Positions 41,632 through 50,273 of a DNA stretch of 64,000 nt are shown here, in pieces. Position numbers and translations under genes: made by a program. The number at the start of each line of letters is the position of its first letter. Within the stretch, counting starts at the first letter, position 1. This DNA comes from Bhargavaea ginsengi (GTDB lineage Bacteria > Bacillota > Bacilli > Bacillales_A > Planococcaceae): the NCBI RefSeq assembly GCF_900109165.1, contig NZ_FNZF01000001.1, positions 921,376 to 985,375 of the forward strand, given 5' to 3'. The notes under the pieces were generated by a model, which saw nothing but the letters and a program-made list of their open reading frames with translations, did no database searches and was not told the origin of the DNA.

Positions 41632-43170
41632 TCAGTTTGCGTTGTAGTAGATCGGTGCGTCCGGTCCGAGCGGGAGGCCGAGAAGCATCCAGATAATGAG
41701 GACAGCCGACCAGACTAACAGGAACGCCATGGAGTAAGGGAACATCGTGGAAACGAGTGTCCCGATCCCCATTTTCTTATCGTATTTCTGTGCGAACGCG
41801 ATGATGATCGCGAAGTACGTCATGAGCGGCGAGATGATGTTCGTCGAGGAGTCCGCAATGCGGTACGCCATCTGTGTGAGCTCAGGCGAGTAGCCAAGCT
41901 GCATCATGATCGGCACGAAGATCGGTGCCATCATGGCCCACTTCGCGGAAGCGGAACCGATGAACAGGTTAATGAACGCGGCGATCAGAATGAAGAGCAG
42001 GACGAGCGGAATGCCTGTCAGGTTGATGCTCTGCAGAAACTCTGCACCGTACACGCCGAGGACAAGGCCCATATTCGATTCGGAGAAGTAGGCGACGAAC
42101 TGTGCGGCGGTGAAGCTGAGGACAATGAACATCCCCATCGATGCCATCGTCTTGCCCATCATTTCGGCGACGTCTTTGTCATTCCGGATCGCTTTTGTGA
42201 CCATTCCGTAGACCAGCCCTGGGATAAAGAACAGGATCGCGATGATCGGCACGAGCGAGCTCATGAACGGCGAGCGGATAATCGGCATGTCCGCCTCATC
42301 GCCGCGGAGCGGAGCGCCCGGGATCAGGACAAGCAATGCCATTAGAGCCGATGCGACAACGACGGAGACCGTTGCCCAGACGAGGCCCTTTTTCTCAACA
42401 GCCGTGAGCTTGTCCATGCTTTCACGGAACTCACCCTTGTATTCGCCGAGACGCGGCTCGACGATTTTCTCCGTGATCCATGCACCGACGAATGTCAGAA
42501 CAAATACGGAGATGATGATGAAGTAGTAGTTCATGGCGATGTTCATGCCATCAGCATATGCCGGGTCGATGATCGCAGCGCCAAGGATCGTCAGCTCACC
42601 GAGGAGCGCGTCCGTTCCCGACAGGAGCAGGTTCGCACTGAATCCGCCGGATACGCCGGCGAAAGCGGCAGCGAGACCCGCTAGCGGGTGCCGGCCGAGC
42701 GCGGCGAAGATGACCGCACCGAGCGGAGGCAGGACGACATAGCCCGCATCGGATGCGACGGACGACATAACCCCTGCGAATACGAGGCCGAGCGTGATAA
42801 GGCGCTTTGGCACCGACATGACGAAGCCGCGCAGAAGTGCAGAGATGAGGCCGGAATGTTCCGCGACCCCGATGCCGAGCATTGTGAGGAGCACGACGCC
42901 AAGCGGCGCAAAGCCGATGAAGTTATCGGTCATGCTCGTGAATATGTAATGGATTCCCTCTTTATTGAGGAGGTTCTTGACCTCGATGATTTCCCCTTCT
43001 TTACCCGGGTGTTCTACCGAGATGCCGAAGGACGAGACGATTGCGGAAAGGACGAGTACGAGAAGCGCCAGCCCGGCAAATAGCGTGACCGGATGGGGCA
43101 GCTTGTTCCCGACCGTTTCGATCGTATCTAGGAATTTCTGGACGAACCCTTTTTTCTTGGTCGTTTCCAT
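41632..43170 (-). CDS. AbgT-family transporter (p-aminobenzoyl-glutamate type)
   Basis: A 512-aa membrane protein with about eleven to thirteen helices. Family segments include SSVASDAGYVVLPPLGAVIF and the later IADSSTNIISPLMTYFAII, where substrate and sodium are bound in AbgT homologues. Members import p-aminobenzoyl-glutamate or export sulfonamides. No AbgAB hydrolase adjoins it, although secreted peptidase genes follow upstream on the same strand. The start at 43170 follows AAAGGAG. The substrate is uncertain. Confidence 0.88.
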   Translation of the reverse strand: METTKKKGFVQKFLDTIETVGNKLPHPVTLFAGLALLVLVLSAIVSSFGISVEHPGKEGEIIEVKNLLNKEGIHYIFTSMTDNFIGFAPLGVVLLTMLGIGVAEHSGLISALLRGFVMSVPKRLITLGLVFAGVMSSVASDAGYVVLPPLGAVIFAALGRHPLAGLAAAFAGVSGGFSANLLLSGTDALLGELTILGAAIIDPAYADGMNIAMNYYFIIISVFVLTFVGAWITEKIVEPRLGEYKGEFRESMDKLTAVEKKGLVWATVSVVVASALMALLVLIPGAPLRGDEADMPIIRSPFMSSLVPIIAILFFIPGLVYGMVTKAIRNDKDVAEMMGKTMASMGMFIVLSFTAAQFVAYFSESNMGLVLGVYGAEFLQSINLTGIPLVLLFILIAAFINLFIGSASAKWAMMAPIFVPIMMQLGYSPELTQMAYRIADSSTNIISPLMTYFAIIIAFAQKYDKKMGIGTLVSTMFPYSMAFLLVWSAVLIIWMLLGLPLGPDAPIYYNAN

Positions 43171-43329
43171 GTTATCTCCTTTCTTAGATGACAAATAATA
43201 TTCCGTCAATTTAGCGTTCAGAAAATTACGCTTTGCACAGTATATCGTGGACTGAGGAAGAATTGAAGGTGTTTTCAATATGTTCTAATTGGTGAAATAG
43301 GGCGAACCTTTATAATCGGTGGACGATAT

Positions 43330-43358
43330 AAAAAGCCTCGGCCAAATCAGCCGGGGCT
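43330..43358 (-). terminator. Terminator of the first M14 gene
   Basis: AGCCCCGGC and GCCGAGGCT arms followed by TTTTT on the minus strand. Confidence 0.85.
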
Positions 43359-43364
43359 AAAGGG

Positions 43365-44408
43365 TTATTCATCTTCTTCGGAAGGAAGCGTCGTCTGTTC
43401 AGGGAGCGTATCCCAGAATGATGTATCTTTCGAGTCGATGGAGCCGTCTGCGATTGCCTTGACAGTGGACTCCAGTGTAGTGATCGTCTGCTTGATCAGG
43501 TAGCCGTTGCTCTTCTGGCCGAGCACACGGTTTGGATCGTTGTGGTCGGACATGCCACGCATTTCAAAGAGGAGCGTGGAAATGCCGTATTCCACCGCAA
43601 TGCCGTTGCGGGAAATCGTCTCAGCCGATCCGCCCGGATACTTGCCGAGTGTGCCCCAGCCTTTTGGATTAATGGCATCATAGACGACCGCTCCAAGCTT
43701 TTTGGAGCCGGCCAGTACTTCTTGATCGACATTTGGCGTTGTCGGGTACAGGATGGAGCCTGAAACGAGCTCATCCCCGTTGATCACACGGTCCGCACCC
43801 TGATGATGCAGATCGATCATATAATCGATGTCATACTTCTGCATGACATTGCTGTGCAGCGCCTGTGTTTCCGGCTGGATCTTCGTGACGTGGTCACGGT
43901 TCAGGTCGACGCCGAGCGCGTTATAGCGCGTCAGATGGCGGTCACCTGAAGCGACATAGTCATCCAGCGAGAAGTCGACATCCCCCATCGCCCCGTCCGG
44001 ATTCAGCATCGGGACAATCAGGATGTTGACGTTGTCCGTCACGCCCTTCATCTTGCCCGTGCCGAGATGCTTGATGAACTCAAGCGCGCCTTCCGTCGTC
44101 AGCTGCTCATTGCCGTGCTGCTGTGTCAGGAAGAGGATCGTCGGATTTTCCGGGTTCTTCATATACTTCACGAGGTACAGGTCGCGGCCCTTGACCGACT
44201 GGCCGATCACCTCGAGCTCCAAATCCTGCTGCTTGGCCTCCTGTTTCTGCAGGTAAGACGCAAGCTCGCTGTACGTATGGAGGATCGACGTGTTGATCGT
44301 TTCATTTCCCCCGTAGTTCGGTCCGTTCCCCACAGCATCCGCCTGCAGCGGCGCCGCGCTCAATAGGAGCGCCCCCGCTGCGGCCAGTGTGATCAACTTT
44401 TTCTTCAT
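43365..44408 (-). CDS. Secreted M14-family zinc carboxypeptidase
   Basis: A 347-aa exported peptidase. A signal peptide (KKKLITLAAAGALLLSAAPL) leads to an M14 domain. Zinc ligands are in QQHGNEQ (HxxE) and the later His in DLHHQGAD. The catalytic Glu is probably in TLLFEMRGMSD. It is a paralogue of the next gene upstream, sharing the GRD, HGNE, DLHHQG and LFE blocks. It probably trims peptides or cell-wall peptides outside the cell. The start follows AAAGGGGAG. Confidence 0.88.
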   Translation of the reverse strand: MKKKLITLAAAGALLLSAAPLQADAVGNGPNYGGNETINTSILHTYSELASYLQKQEAKQQDLELEVIGQSVKGRDLYLVKYMKNPENPTILFLTQQHGNEQLTTEGALEFIKHLGTGKMKGVTDNVNILIVPMLNPDGAMGDVDFSLDDYVASGDRHLTRYNALGVDLNRDHVTKIQPETQALHSNVMQKYDIDYMIDLHHQGADRVINGDELVSGSILYPTTPNVDQEVLAGSKKLGAVVYDAINPKGWGTLGKYPGGSAETISRNGIAVEYGISTLLFEMRGMSDHNDPNRVLGQKSNGYLIKQTITTLESTVKAIADGSIDSKDTSFWDTLPEQTTLPSEEDE

Positions 44409-44525
44409 ATTCCCACTCCCCTTTGTTTAATCGGTTCCGCAATTGTTTCTCCCGGGCGTTCCGTCCCGCAACGGACCAGGTCCTGTCCGTAATACCTTCG
44501 GGCAAGGCCCCATCCGCAGGAGCCT

Positions 44526-45716
44526 TTATTCCGCCGGGCGGTAAGACGTCAGCGGGATGTCCTCATAGTCTTCCGGATTAAGGTCATGTACAGAGCCGTC
44601 TGCGACCGCATTTACGATTCCGAGAAGACCGGTTTCAACTGCCTTCACAAGCTGGCCGCGCTTTTTCTGGCCGAACGACTGCGTCTGGCCGGTCACTTCG
44701 AACAGAACGGTGCCGCTGCCGTTCAGGGCGTAAGAACCAAGTGCCGTTCCCGGCAGGTCAAGCCCCTGCGAGTAAAGCGTGATGTTGCTGAAGCCCGAGT
44801 TGCCCTTGGCCTGCAGCGCGTCGTAGGCGGCAACGTTCAGCTGGCGCGAGAAGTCATAGTTGTACTTGTCCGCGTACTCGGCGTATTCCGCGCCTTCAGA
44901 ACTGGACGGGTCCGGGACAAACTGCGCCGACAGCGACAGCGTCACTTCGTCGGATGTGCCTTCCACGTAGTAGATCCCCTGATGGTGCAGATCGATGAAG
45001 ACGTCGACTTTGCCGAACTCCTCGACGAGCGATTTGTAAACGTCACGGGACGTCTGGGACTCCGGTGTGATGAACCAGCCCGGGTCGGACGAGCTTCCCG
45101 GGAAGTCCTCCGGCTGCGGCACGTAATTAAGATCCGGGTTGAAGTCACGGTTCACATCAAAGCCCGGGTTTTGGCTGTAATCATAATTCTGTTGGATTCG
45201 GTCGTCCAGATAGTTCCATGAAGGCTGTACACCGCTAAGCTGCGGGAAGTCCTCAACCACTTCCGACCATGTCATCGTATTGCGGCGCTTGTCCCCAACG
45301 GATGCATCCGGGTTCATCATCGGCATGAAGACGAACGTGATCTCTTCGCGAAGCTGCTGCGCGTAAGGTGAACTGCCCGATACCGTCTTCAGGAGATTCA
45401 GGATCGCATCGGTCCCGGTCTTTTCGTTGCCGTGGATCTCGCTCTGGATCAGAACGACCTTTTCACCGGAGCCCACACGCACCGTGTAGATGTCGCGGCC
45501 CTGGTTCGATTGGCCTGCCACGTCAACGGACACCAGTCCCTTGCTCGTCTTCTCGATCTGCTGGAGTTTTTTTGTCAGCTCCGCATAATCAGTGAAGCCC
45601 TTGATCGAAAACTCATGATGCGACTCTTCCTTCGCCAGCGCCTCCCCCGGTGCTGCCGGCAAGGCGATTCCTGCGACCATGGCGATTGCCGCCGTCACGC
45701 CAACCCACTTCTTCAT
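44526..45716 (-). CDS. Secreted M14-family zinc carboxypeptidase (paralogue)
   Basis: A 396-aa exported peptidase, first of a tandem pair. A signal peptide ending near ALPAAPGEALA is followed by an M14 domain with EIHGNEKTG, DLHHQGIYY and TVLFEVTGQTQ as zinc and catalytic motifs. It is about 50 residues longer than its neighbour, mostly in the substrate-facing loop between the first and second zinc motifs (YDYSQNPGFDVNRDFNPD region). The start follows AAGGGGAG. Roughly 115 bp separates the two genes, with no strong terminator. Confidence 0.88.
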   Translation of the reverse strand: MKKWVGVTAAIAMVAGIALPAAPGEALAKEESHHEFSIKGFTDYAELTKKLQQIEKTSKGLVSVDVAGQSNQGRDIYTVRVGSGEKVVLIQSEIHGNEKTGTDAILNLLKTVSGSSPYAQQLREEITFVFMPMMNPDASVGDKRRNTMTWSEVVEDFPQLSGVQPSWNYLDDRIQQNYDYSQNPGFDVNRDFNPDLNYVPQPEDFPGSSSDPGWFITPESQTSRDVYKSLVEEFGKVDVFIDLHHQGIYYVEGTSDEVTLSLSAQFVPDPSSSEGAEYAEYADKYNYDFSRQLNVAAYDALQAKGNSGFSNITLYSQGLDLPGTALGSYALNGSGTVLFEVTGQTQSFGQKKRGQLVKAVETGLLGIVNAVADGSVHDLNPEDYEDIPLTSYRPAE

Positions 45717-46082
45717 CTATCTCCACTCCCCTTCGGTATGTTCAACGCAAGCATAGCAAGGTTCTTCGTATCCCTCAATAACTGTTCTAATTTTCAGTTA
45801 TATAGATCCAGTCTGCTGTCGAATCATTGGGAAAAGGGATGCCAAACGGAGGGGGTGCCGTGTGATTCAATGGAGTGAAATGCCGAAGTCTTTCGTAGGT
45901 CGAAGTAGATTGTTCTGTCACGCCATATAGGTCCAACCACTCATTTTACATAGGCAAAATTAAAACTTGGCTACCTGATCATGCGCAAGATTGAAAAACG
46001 GCCAAATCCGCGGTGTAATGCGGTTTCCAGGCCTCTTTCCGATCAGGATGTTCAGTGGTATGGTGGATGAAAAGGAGCGGGG
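45717..46082. other. Divergent intergenic region before the intact NERD gene
   Basis: About 365 bp holding the M14 promoter region on the left and the NERD gene's leader on the right. A weak promoter-like pair (TTTCCG, 17 bp, TATGGT) lies near 46035-46063. No coding frame with a ribosome binding site, terminator or 21-nt array is seen. Confidence 0.4.
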
Positions 46083-47075
46083 ATGGTGGGGGAAATCACT
46101 CTAAAAGGGTCTGCTTACTGGAATGTTTATGCTCATGAGCGATTGTTGGCGGTGCTTCCGAAATGGGAACCAAAGCGGGACGAGCTGGAACAACAGCAGA
46201 GGAACCGTCGTGCCGGAATGGCCGGCGAAGAGCGGGTAATCGAGGTGCTTCAGTCTGCAGGGTTGCCTCCAGACACCCCGATTTTCTGGGACGTCGGCCT
46301 GCCATTGTCCCCTTCCGTGTTTATCCAGATGGATATTGTAATGGTACTCAGGCATGGTGTGCTGATTTTTGAGTCCAAGCAGATCGCGGGAAGGCTGCGG
46401 TTTGTCCAGAATCCGGCTGCCCTTCAAAAAGTCGAAAACGGCGAAGTCACACTTGTGATGGATTGTCCGGCCGCTCAATTTGAAGATCAGCGGGATAGCT
46501 TTACCCTTTGGCTGGCAACGAGGGGGTTCCGGGCCCCCGTTGACGGGTCTGTCGTGTTCACGACCAATCCGGTGATCGAAGGTCCACCTAATCTCCCAAT
46601 CATCAGCCTGCGGGAACTTCGCGGTTTTATCCGGTCTGCTGTTCAGGCCGAGCCTGTTCTTAGCTCAAAGGACGTCCGGCTTCTCGTCAATACGATCGAA
46701 AAAAGCCGCTCCCGCTTTATCCCTTACCCACTCTGTGGGCGTTATGGGATTGATTCTACGAAAATACAGTGGGGGCCGCGCTGCGGGTGCGGGTCTCAGC
46801 TAATTAAATCGACGGAGCGGCGTTGGAACTGTGAGAACTGCAAACTTCAGGGAACGCCCGCTTATGGACCTGCATTGTTAGATTGGTTCCTTTTGAGGAG
46901 TGAAACCATTACTGTCCAGCAATGCGCCGCGCTGTTCGGCATTCACAGACAGAGTGCATGGAGGCTGCTGGGCCGGATGCGGCTGACCAAGGTCGAGGGG
47001 AAAGGTGGAAAACATACCCTTTACCGGATTGATTACACTGACTTTGAAGCGCTCAACCAACTGCTGAAACCGTGA
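46083..47075 (+). CDS. NERD-domain protein with zinc ribbon and C-terminal HTH-like region
   Basis: A 330-aa soluble protein. The N-terminal NERD (nuclease-related) domain spans about 40-130 with MAGEERVIEVL, the acidic VFIQMDIVMV and the Lys in LIFESKQIAGRLRF, the D...ExK pattern of the restriction-endonuclease-like fold. A middle part (about 140-230) links to a four-cysteine zinc ribbon (CGCGSQ...CENC, about 240-260). The last 60 residues look like a winged helix (TVQQCAALFGIHRQSAWRLLGRM). DNA processing or repair is likely, but untested. The frameshifted copy lies at 34.4-35.4 kb. The start follows AAAAGGAG. Confidence 0.8.
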   Translation: MVGEITLKGSAYWNVYAHERLLAVLPKWEPKRDELEQQQRNRRAGMAGEERVIEVLQSAGLPPDTPIFWDVGLPLSPSVFIQMDIVMVLRHGVLIFESKQIAGRLRFVQNPAALQKVENGEVTLVMDCPAAQFEDQRDSFTLWLATRGFRAPVDGSVVFTTNPVIEGPPNLPIISLRELRGFIRSAVQAEPVLSSKDVRLLVNTIEKSRSRFIPYPLCGRYGIDSTKIQWGPRCGCGSQLIKSTERRWNCENCKLQGTPAYGPALLDWFLLRSETITVQQCAALFGIHRQSAWRLLGRMRLTKVEGKGGKHTLYRIDYTDFEALNQLLKP

Positions 47076-47165
47076 GTGTTACGGAACGGGAGCTGAGTGT
47101 TACACAAGCCCACCTGAGTGTTACATAACGGCCGGTGAGTGTTACACACGCCCGTCTGAGTGTTA
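47073..47165 (+). repeat. 21-nt array, core TGAGTGTTAC (five units), starting at the NERD stop codon
   Basis: TGAGTGTTAC begins at 47073, 47094, 47115, 47136 and 47157, exactly 21 nt apart. The TGA at 47073-47075 is the actual stop codon of the NERD gene, so the array supplies four more in-frame TGA codons. The 11 bases between the cores differ. A terminator follows at once. Confidence 0.95.
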
Positions 47166-47175
47166 CGCCCACACA

Positions 47176-47200
47176 AAAAACCCCGCCGCAGCGGGGTTAT
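47176..47200. terminator. Bidirectional terminator, NERD and UppP genes
   Basis: AACCCCGC-CGCA-GCGGGGTT with an A run on the left and TTAT on the right; shared by two convergent genes. Confidence 0.8.
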
Positions 47201-47204
47201 TACA

Positions 47205-48035
47205 TTACATCCACACGATCCACGCCAGAACCGCGGCGATGACGATGCGGTAGATGGCGAATGGGGTGAGTTTGATGCGGTCGATGAGTTTCAGGAAGAA
47301 CTTGATCGACAGGAGCGAGAACAGAAACGCGCTCACGAAGCCGACCACATAAAACGACAGGTAGTCCATCGACATCATGTCCATGTTCTTGACGACGGAG
47401 ACGAGGCTCGCACCGGCCATGATCGGGACGGCCATGATGAAGGTGAAGTCGGCGGCAGTCTTGTGGTTCAGGCCGAACAGGACGCCGCCCGAGATGGTCG
47501 CGCCGGAGCGCGAGAAGCCCGGCCAGAGCGAGAGGCACTGGACGAGGCCGATCGAGAAGGCCTGCTTGTACGTCAGCTGGTCAAGCGACGTGACGCTCGG
47601 CGTCTTCGGGCCGAACTTGTCGGCCGCGATCATAAGGATCGCCCCGGCGACCAGTGCCCAGATGACAGTTTCGACGCCGAACAGGTAATCATCGATCAGG
47701 TCCTTGAACGCAAATCCGAGCACGACCGCCGGCAGCATGCCGATGATGACGTGCATCAGGTTGAACCGGGTGCTGCCGCCTTCGCGCGTCTCCACCTGGT
47801 AAAGTCCGATCAGGCTGAACAGCCGCTTCCAGAACACAATGACAACCGCGAGGATCGATCCGAGCTGGATGACGATCTTGAACGTATTCGCCGGATACTT
47901 GCCGAGGAATTCCTCGGTCTTCAGCCACATATCGTCGACGATGATCAGGTGGCCCGTCGAGGAGACCGGAGCAAACTCCGTCATCCCTTCGACGAACCCC
48001 AGAATAATGGCTTTTAACAGGTCAAACCAATCCAT
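47205..48035 (-). CDS. uppP: Undecaprenyl-diphosphatase UppP (BacA)
   Basis: A 276-aa membrane phosphatase that recycles the undecaprenyl carrier of cell-wall synthesis and gives bacitracin resistance. Both active-site motifs are present: EGMTEFAPVSSTGH near 16-29 and PGFSRSGATISGG near 170. The C-terminus is a hydrophobic helix. It lies 6 nt after the DedA gene, with a weak ribosome binding site, so coupled expression is probable. The start at 48035 gives the standard N-terminus. Confidence 0.95.
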   Translation of the reverse strand: MDWFDLLKAIILGFVEGMTEFAPVSSTGHLIIVDDMWLKTEEFLGKYPANTFKIVIQLGSILAVVIVFWKRLFSLIGLYQVETREGGSTRFNLMHVIIGMLPAVVLGFAFKDLIDDYLFGVETVIWALVAGAILMIAADKFGPKTPSVTSLDQLTYKQAFSIGLVQCLSLWPGFSRSGATISGGVLFGLNHKTAADFTFIMAVPIMAGASLVSVVKNMDMMSMDYLSFYVVGFVSAFLFSLLSIKFFLKLIDRIKLTPFAIYRIVIAAVLAWIVWM

Positions 48036-48041
48036 ACTTTA

Positions 48042-48653
48042 TTAAGCCCGCTTTCTTCTGAAGTTAATGTACCAGATGATTGCTGCAATCCCCAGCACTG
48101 CTATGACGGCATATGCAATATTGGAATAGATATCCATATAACGGACGATGCTTTCCCAGTTATCTCCGACAGCCGCTCCGAGCGATACGAGAACGGTGTT
48201 CCAGATCAGGCTGCCGAGCGTTGTGAGGAGAAGGAACAGCAGGAAGTTCATGTTCGACATCCCGGCCGGAAGCGAGATCAGACTCCGGATCAGCGGCACA
48301 AGGCGGCAGAAAAACACTGTCCACGGTCCGTACTTATCGAACCAGGCATCCGCTTTGTGGATGTCTTCCCTCGTCAGCCGGAGCACCCTGCCCCAGCGGT
48401 CCACGATCTTCTCGAGCCGCTCCACATCAAGCAGCAGGCCGATGCCATATAGAATGACGGCACCCGCGACAGACCCTGCGGTCGCCGTGCCGATGACCCC
48501 GACTTTCGTCAGTGAGCTCGCAGTTGTCATGAATCCGCCGAACGTCAGAATCACTTCGGACGGAATGGGCGGGAACACGTTTTCCACCATGATCAGGACG
48601 AATACACCAAAGTATCCGAACTGTTCCATGATGTCGGTAATCCAGTTTTCCAT
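48042..48653 (-). CDS. DedA-family membrane protein
   Basis: A 203-aa protein with five to six hydrophobic segments. DedA signatures are VENVFPPIPSEVILTFGGF near 23 and the membrane-embedded basic motif FFCRLVPLIRSLISLPAGMS near 110-130. Some DedA proteins (UptA, PopT) return undecaprenyl phosphate across the membrane, and the adjoining UppP gene fits that role well. The start at 48653 follows CGGAGGG. Confidence 0.9.
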   Translation of the reverse strand: MENWITDIMEQFGYFGVFVLIMVENVFPPIPSEVILTFGGFMTTASSLTKVGVIGTATAGSVAGAVILYGIGLLLDVERLEKIVDRWGRVLRLTREDIHKADAWFDKYGPWTVFFCRLVPLIRSLISLPAGMSNMNFLLFLLLTTLGSLIWNTVLVSLGAAVGDNWESIVRYMDIYSNIAYAVIAVLGIAAIIWYINFRRKRA

Positions 48654-48810
48654 CAGTTCCCTCCGAATTTTTTCCTTTAGCCAGTTTACTAAAGAATGTA
48701 CATTTTGGGAAGACGTGCCGTGCGACGCACCTGCTGTACGGCCTGCAGGACGCGCGGGATGTTCTCCCGAGATTCATATAGAGACGCAGCCGGCCCGGTA
48801 AGGTTCCCGG

Positions 48811-50115
48811 TTATTCCTCTTCCCCGGCGATGGTGACCGACCGGTCGATCCGGAGCGTGAAACGGACGGTCTCCTCGGCGTTCGCCGGAACCGTGACGGG
48901 AATCAGGACATCACCGAACTCCCGCTCCGCCGGGTGGTCGGACTCGGCAATGTCCCAGTGTCGCTCGTGGACCGGATGGCGGATGATGACCGTCACGGGC
49001 ACGTCCTTTGCGTTGCGGATCGCATACATATAGGACTCGAGATCGTAGCGCCCCTCTTTCCCGGACGATGTGAGGCCTGAATCCACGGTGATGTCGAATG
49101 CGTTGCCGAGACGGAGACGGACCCGCTCTCCCGTGGCGGTGTGATCCATCCGGTCTTCTCCGATAAATTCTGCCGTACCGTCAGACGAATTGTTCCTGTA
49201 AAACTTCACGGTGCCCTGCGGCAGCGGGAAACCGAGGCCGGCCGCTTCGGTGTTGTCGAACTCAAAATAGATCGCCGGGTTGCGGTCATACGGACCTGCT
49301 TCATAAATGGTGCGGCCCTTCGCACCCTCCGCGCCGATCAGGAAAATCTGTTTTTGCTGGCGATCCTTGATGGTGACGGTGCCCGGAATCGTATATAGGT
49401 GATAGTCGGCGAAGGATTCCTGCTCCGGCATGCCGCGCTCCGGGATGGCGCTGTAGAGGACATACGGATCCGCGTCTTCCGCACGGTGGACCTCCCCCGC
49501 TAGTACTCGGAGGACTGCATCCTCATACGTCATCCCCGACTCGTTCCGGAGTGTCATCCAGCCGGTCAGGCTGAATGTCTCCTCGCCGGATGACTCGGCC
49601 GGCAGCGAGATGACATAGTCCATCTCCCATGTCATCCCCTGTGTCAGGTAGCTCACGCGCACTTCGTCCGATCCGGACGGTGCCGCATGCCAGACAAGTG
49701 CCGGCGTCAAAATCAGGCCCCCCGGGAGTTCCGGCAGACGGACTTGCCCTTCCGGATCAAGGACAACCTCGCCCGTCTCCAGGTCTTCGACGACCATGCC
49801 GTTCGCGACACTGAGCAGGCGGTAGCGCATCCGCTTGCCGGACTCCGGGTCGACGATCGTAATCTCGCGCCCGATATACTTCTCCAGCAATTTATTCTTG
49901 TCCACGAGATCGTATTCGTAGTTCATCTCACGGATCTCGAGCCCTTCCACGAGGATCGACTCCGTTTCGATCCGCTGTGCGACATCCAGATACCGCAGCA
50001 CCCCGTCCTCAGGAAACTCCGGCAGCTTCCTCGTTTCCTTGACCAGCGCAAACCCGTCGTTATAGACCGTCAATGCACGTGACACCGTGTCTTTACCCGA
50101 AATATCAGCCGGCAT
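48811..50115 (-). CDS. DUF4139-domain protein
   Basis: A 434-aa protein without signal peptide or membrane segment. Recognisable DUF4139 features: ALTVYNDGFALVKETRKL near the N-terminus, VSYLTQGMTWEMDYVISL in the middle, and the C-terminal beta-rich TVIIRHPVHERHWDI segment. The function of the family is unknown. It begins at 50115 after AAAGGGGGAG. About 150 bp follows it before the DedA gene, with no clear terminator. Confidence 0.8.
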   Translation of the reverse strand: MPADISGKDTVSRALTVYNDGFALVKETRKLPEFPEDGVLRYLDVAQRIETESILVEGLEIREMNYEYDLVDKNKLLEKYIGREITIVDPESGKRMRYRLLSVANGMVVEDLETGEVVLDPEGQVRLPELPGGLILTPALVWHAAPSGSDEVRVSYLTQGMTWEMDYVISLPAESSGEETFSLTGWMTLRNESGMTYEDAVLRVLAGEVHRAEDADPYVLYSAIPERGMPEQESFADYHLYTIPGTVTIKDRQQKQIFLIGAEGAKGRTIYEAGPYDRNPAIYFEFDNTEAAGLGFPLPQGTVKFYRNNSSDGTAEFIGEDRMDHTATGERVRLRLGNAFDITVDSGLTSSGKEGRYDLESYMYAIRNAKDVPVTVIIRHPVHERHWDIAESDHPAEREFGDVLIPVTVPANAEETVRFTLRIDRSVTIAGEEE

Positions 50116-50244
50116 GGCAACTCCCCCTTTTCTATGACTGGATCACCCGTCTGTCCATCCGCCCTTATGTAAATGCAGCGCCTGGAGCTGGCTTTACTTC
50201 AATTTACTCGCCGGATGCTTCAGGCATGATACCACCTTCCAAAA

Positions 50245-50272
50245 ATGAAAAAATCGGGCCGGAGCCCGATTC
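50245..50272 (-). terminator. Terminator of the M20 gene
   Basis: ATCGGGC-TCCG-GCCCGAT followed by TTTTT on the minus strand. Confidence 0.85.
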
Positions 50273-50273
50273 C

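Noticed and set aside
45717-46082. Hidden small gene in the 365-bp region before the NERD gene
   Set aside because: A GGAGGGGG run near 45850 is followed by GTG and an immediate stop; no other frame has a usable start.
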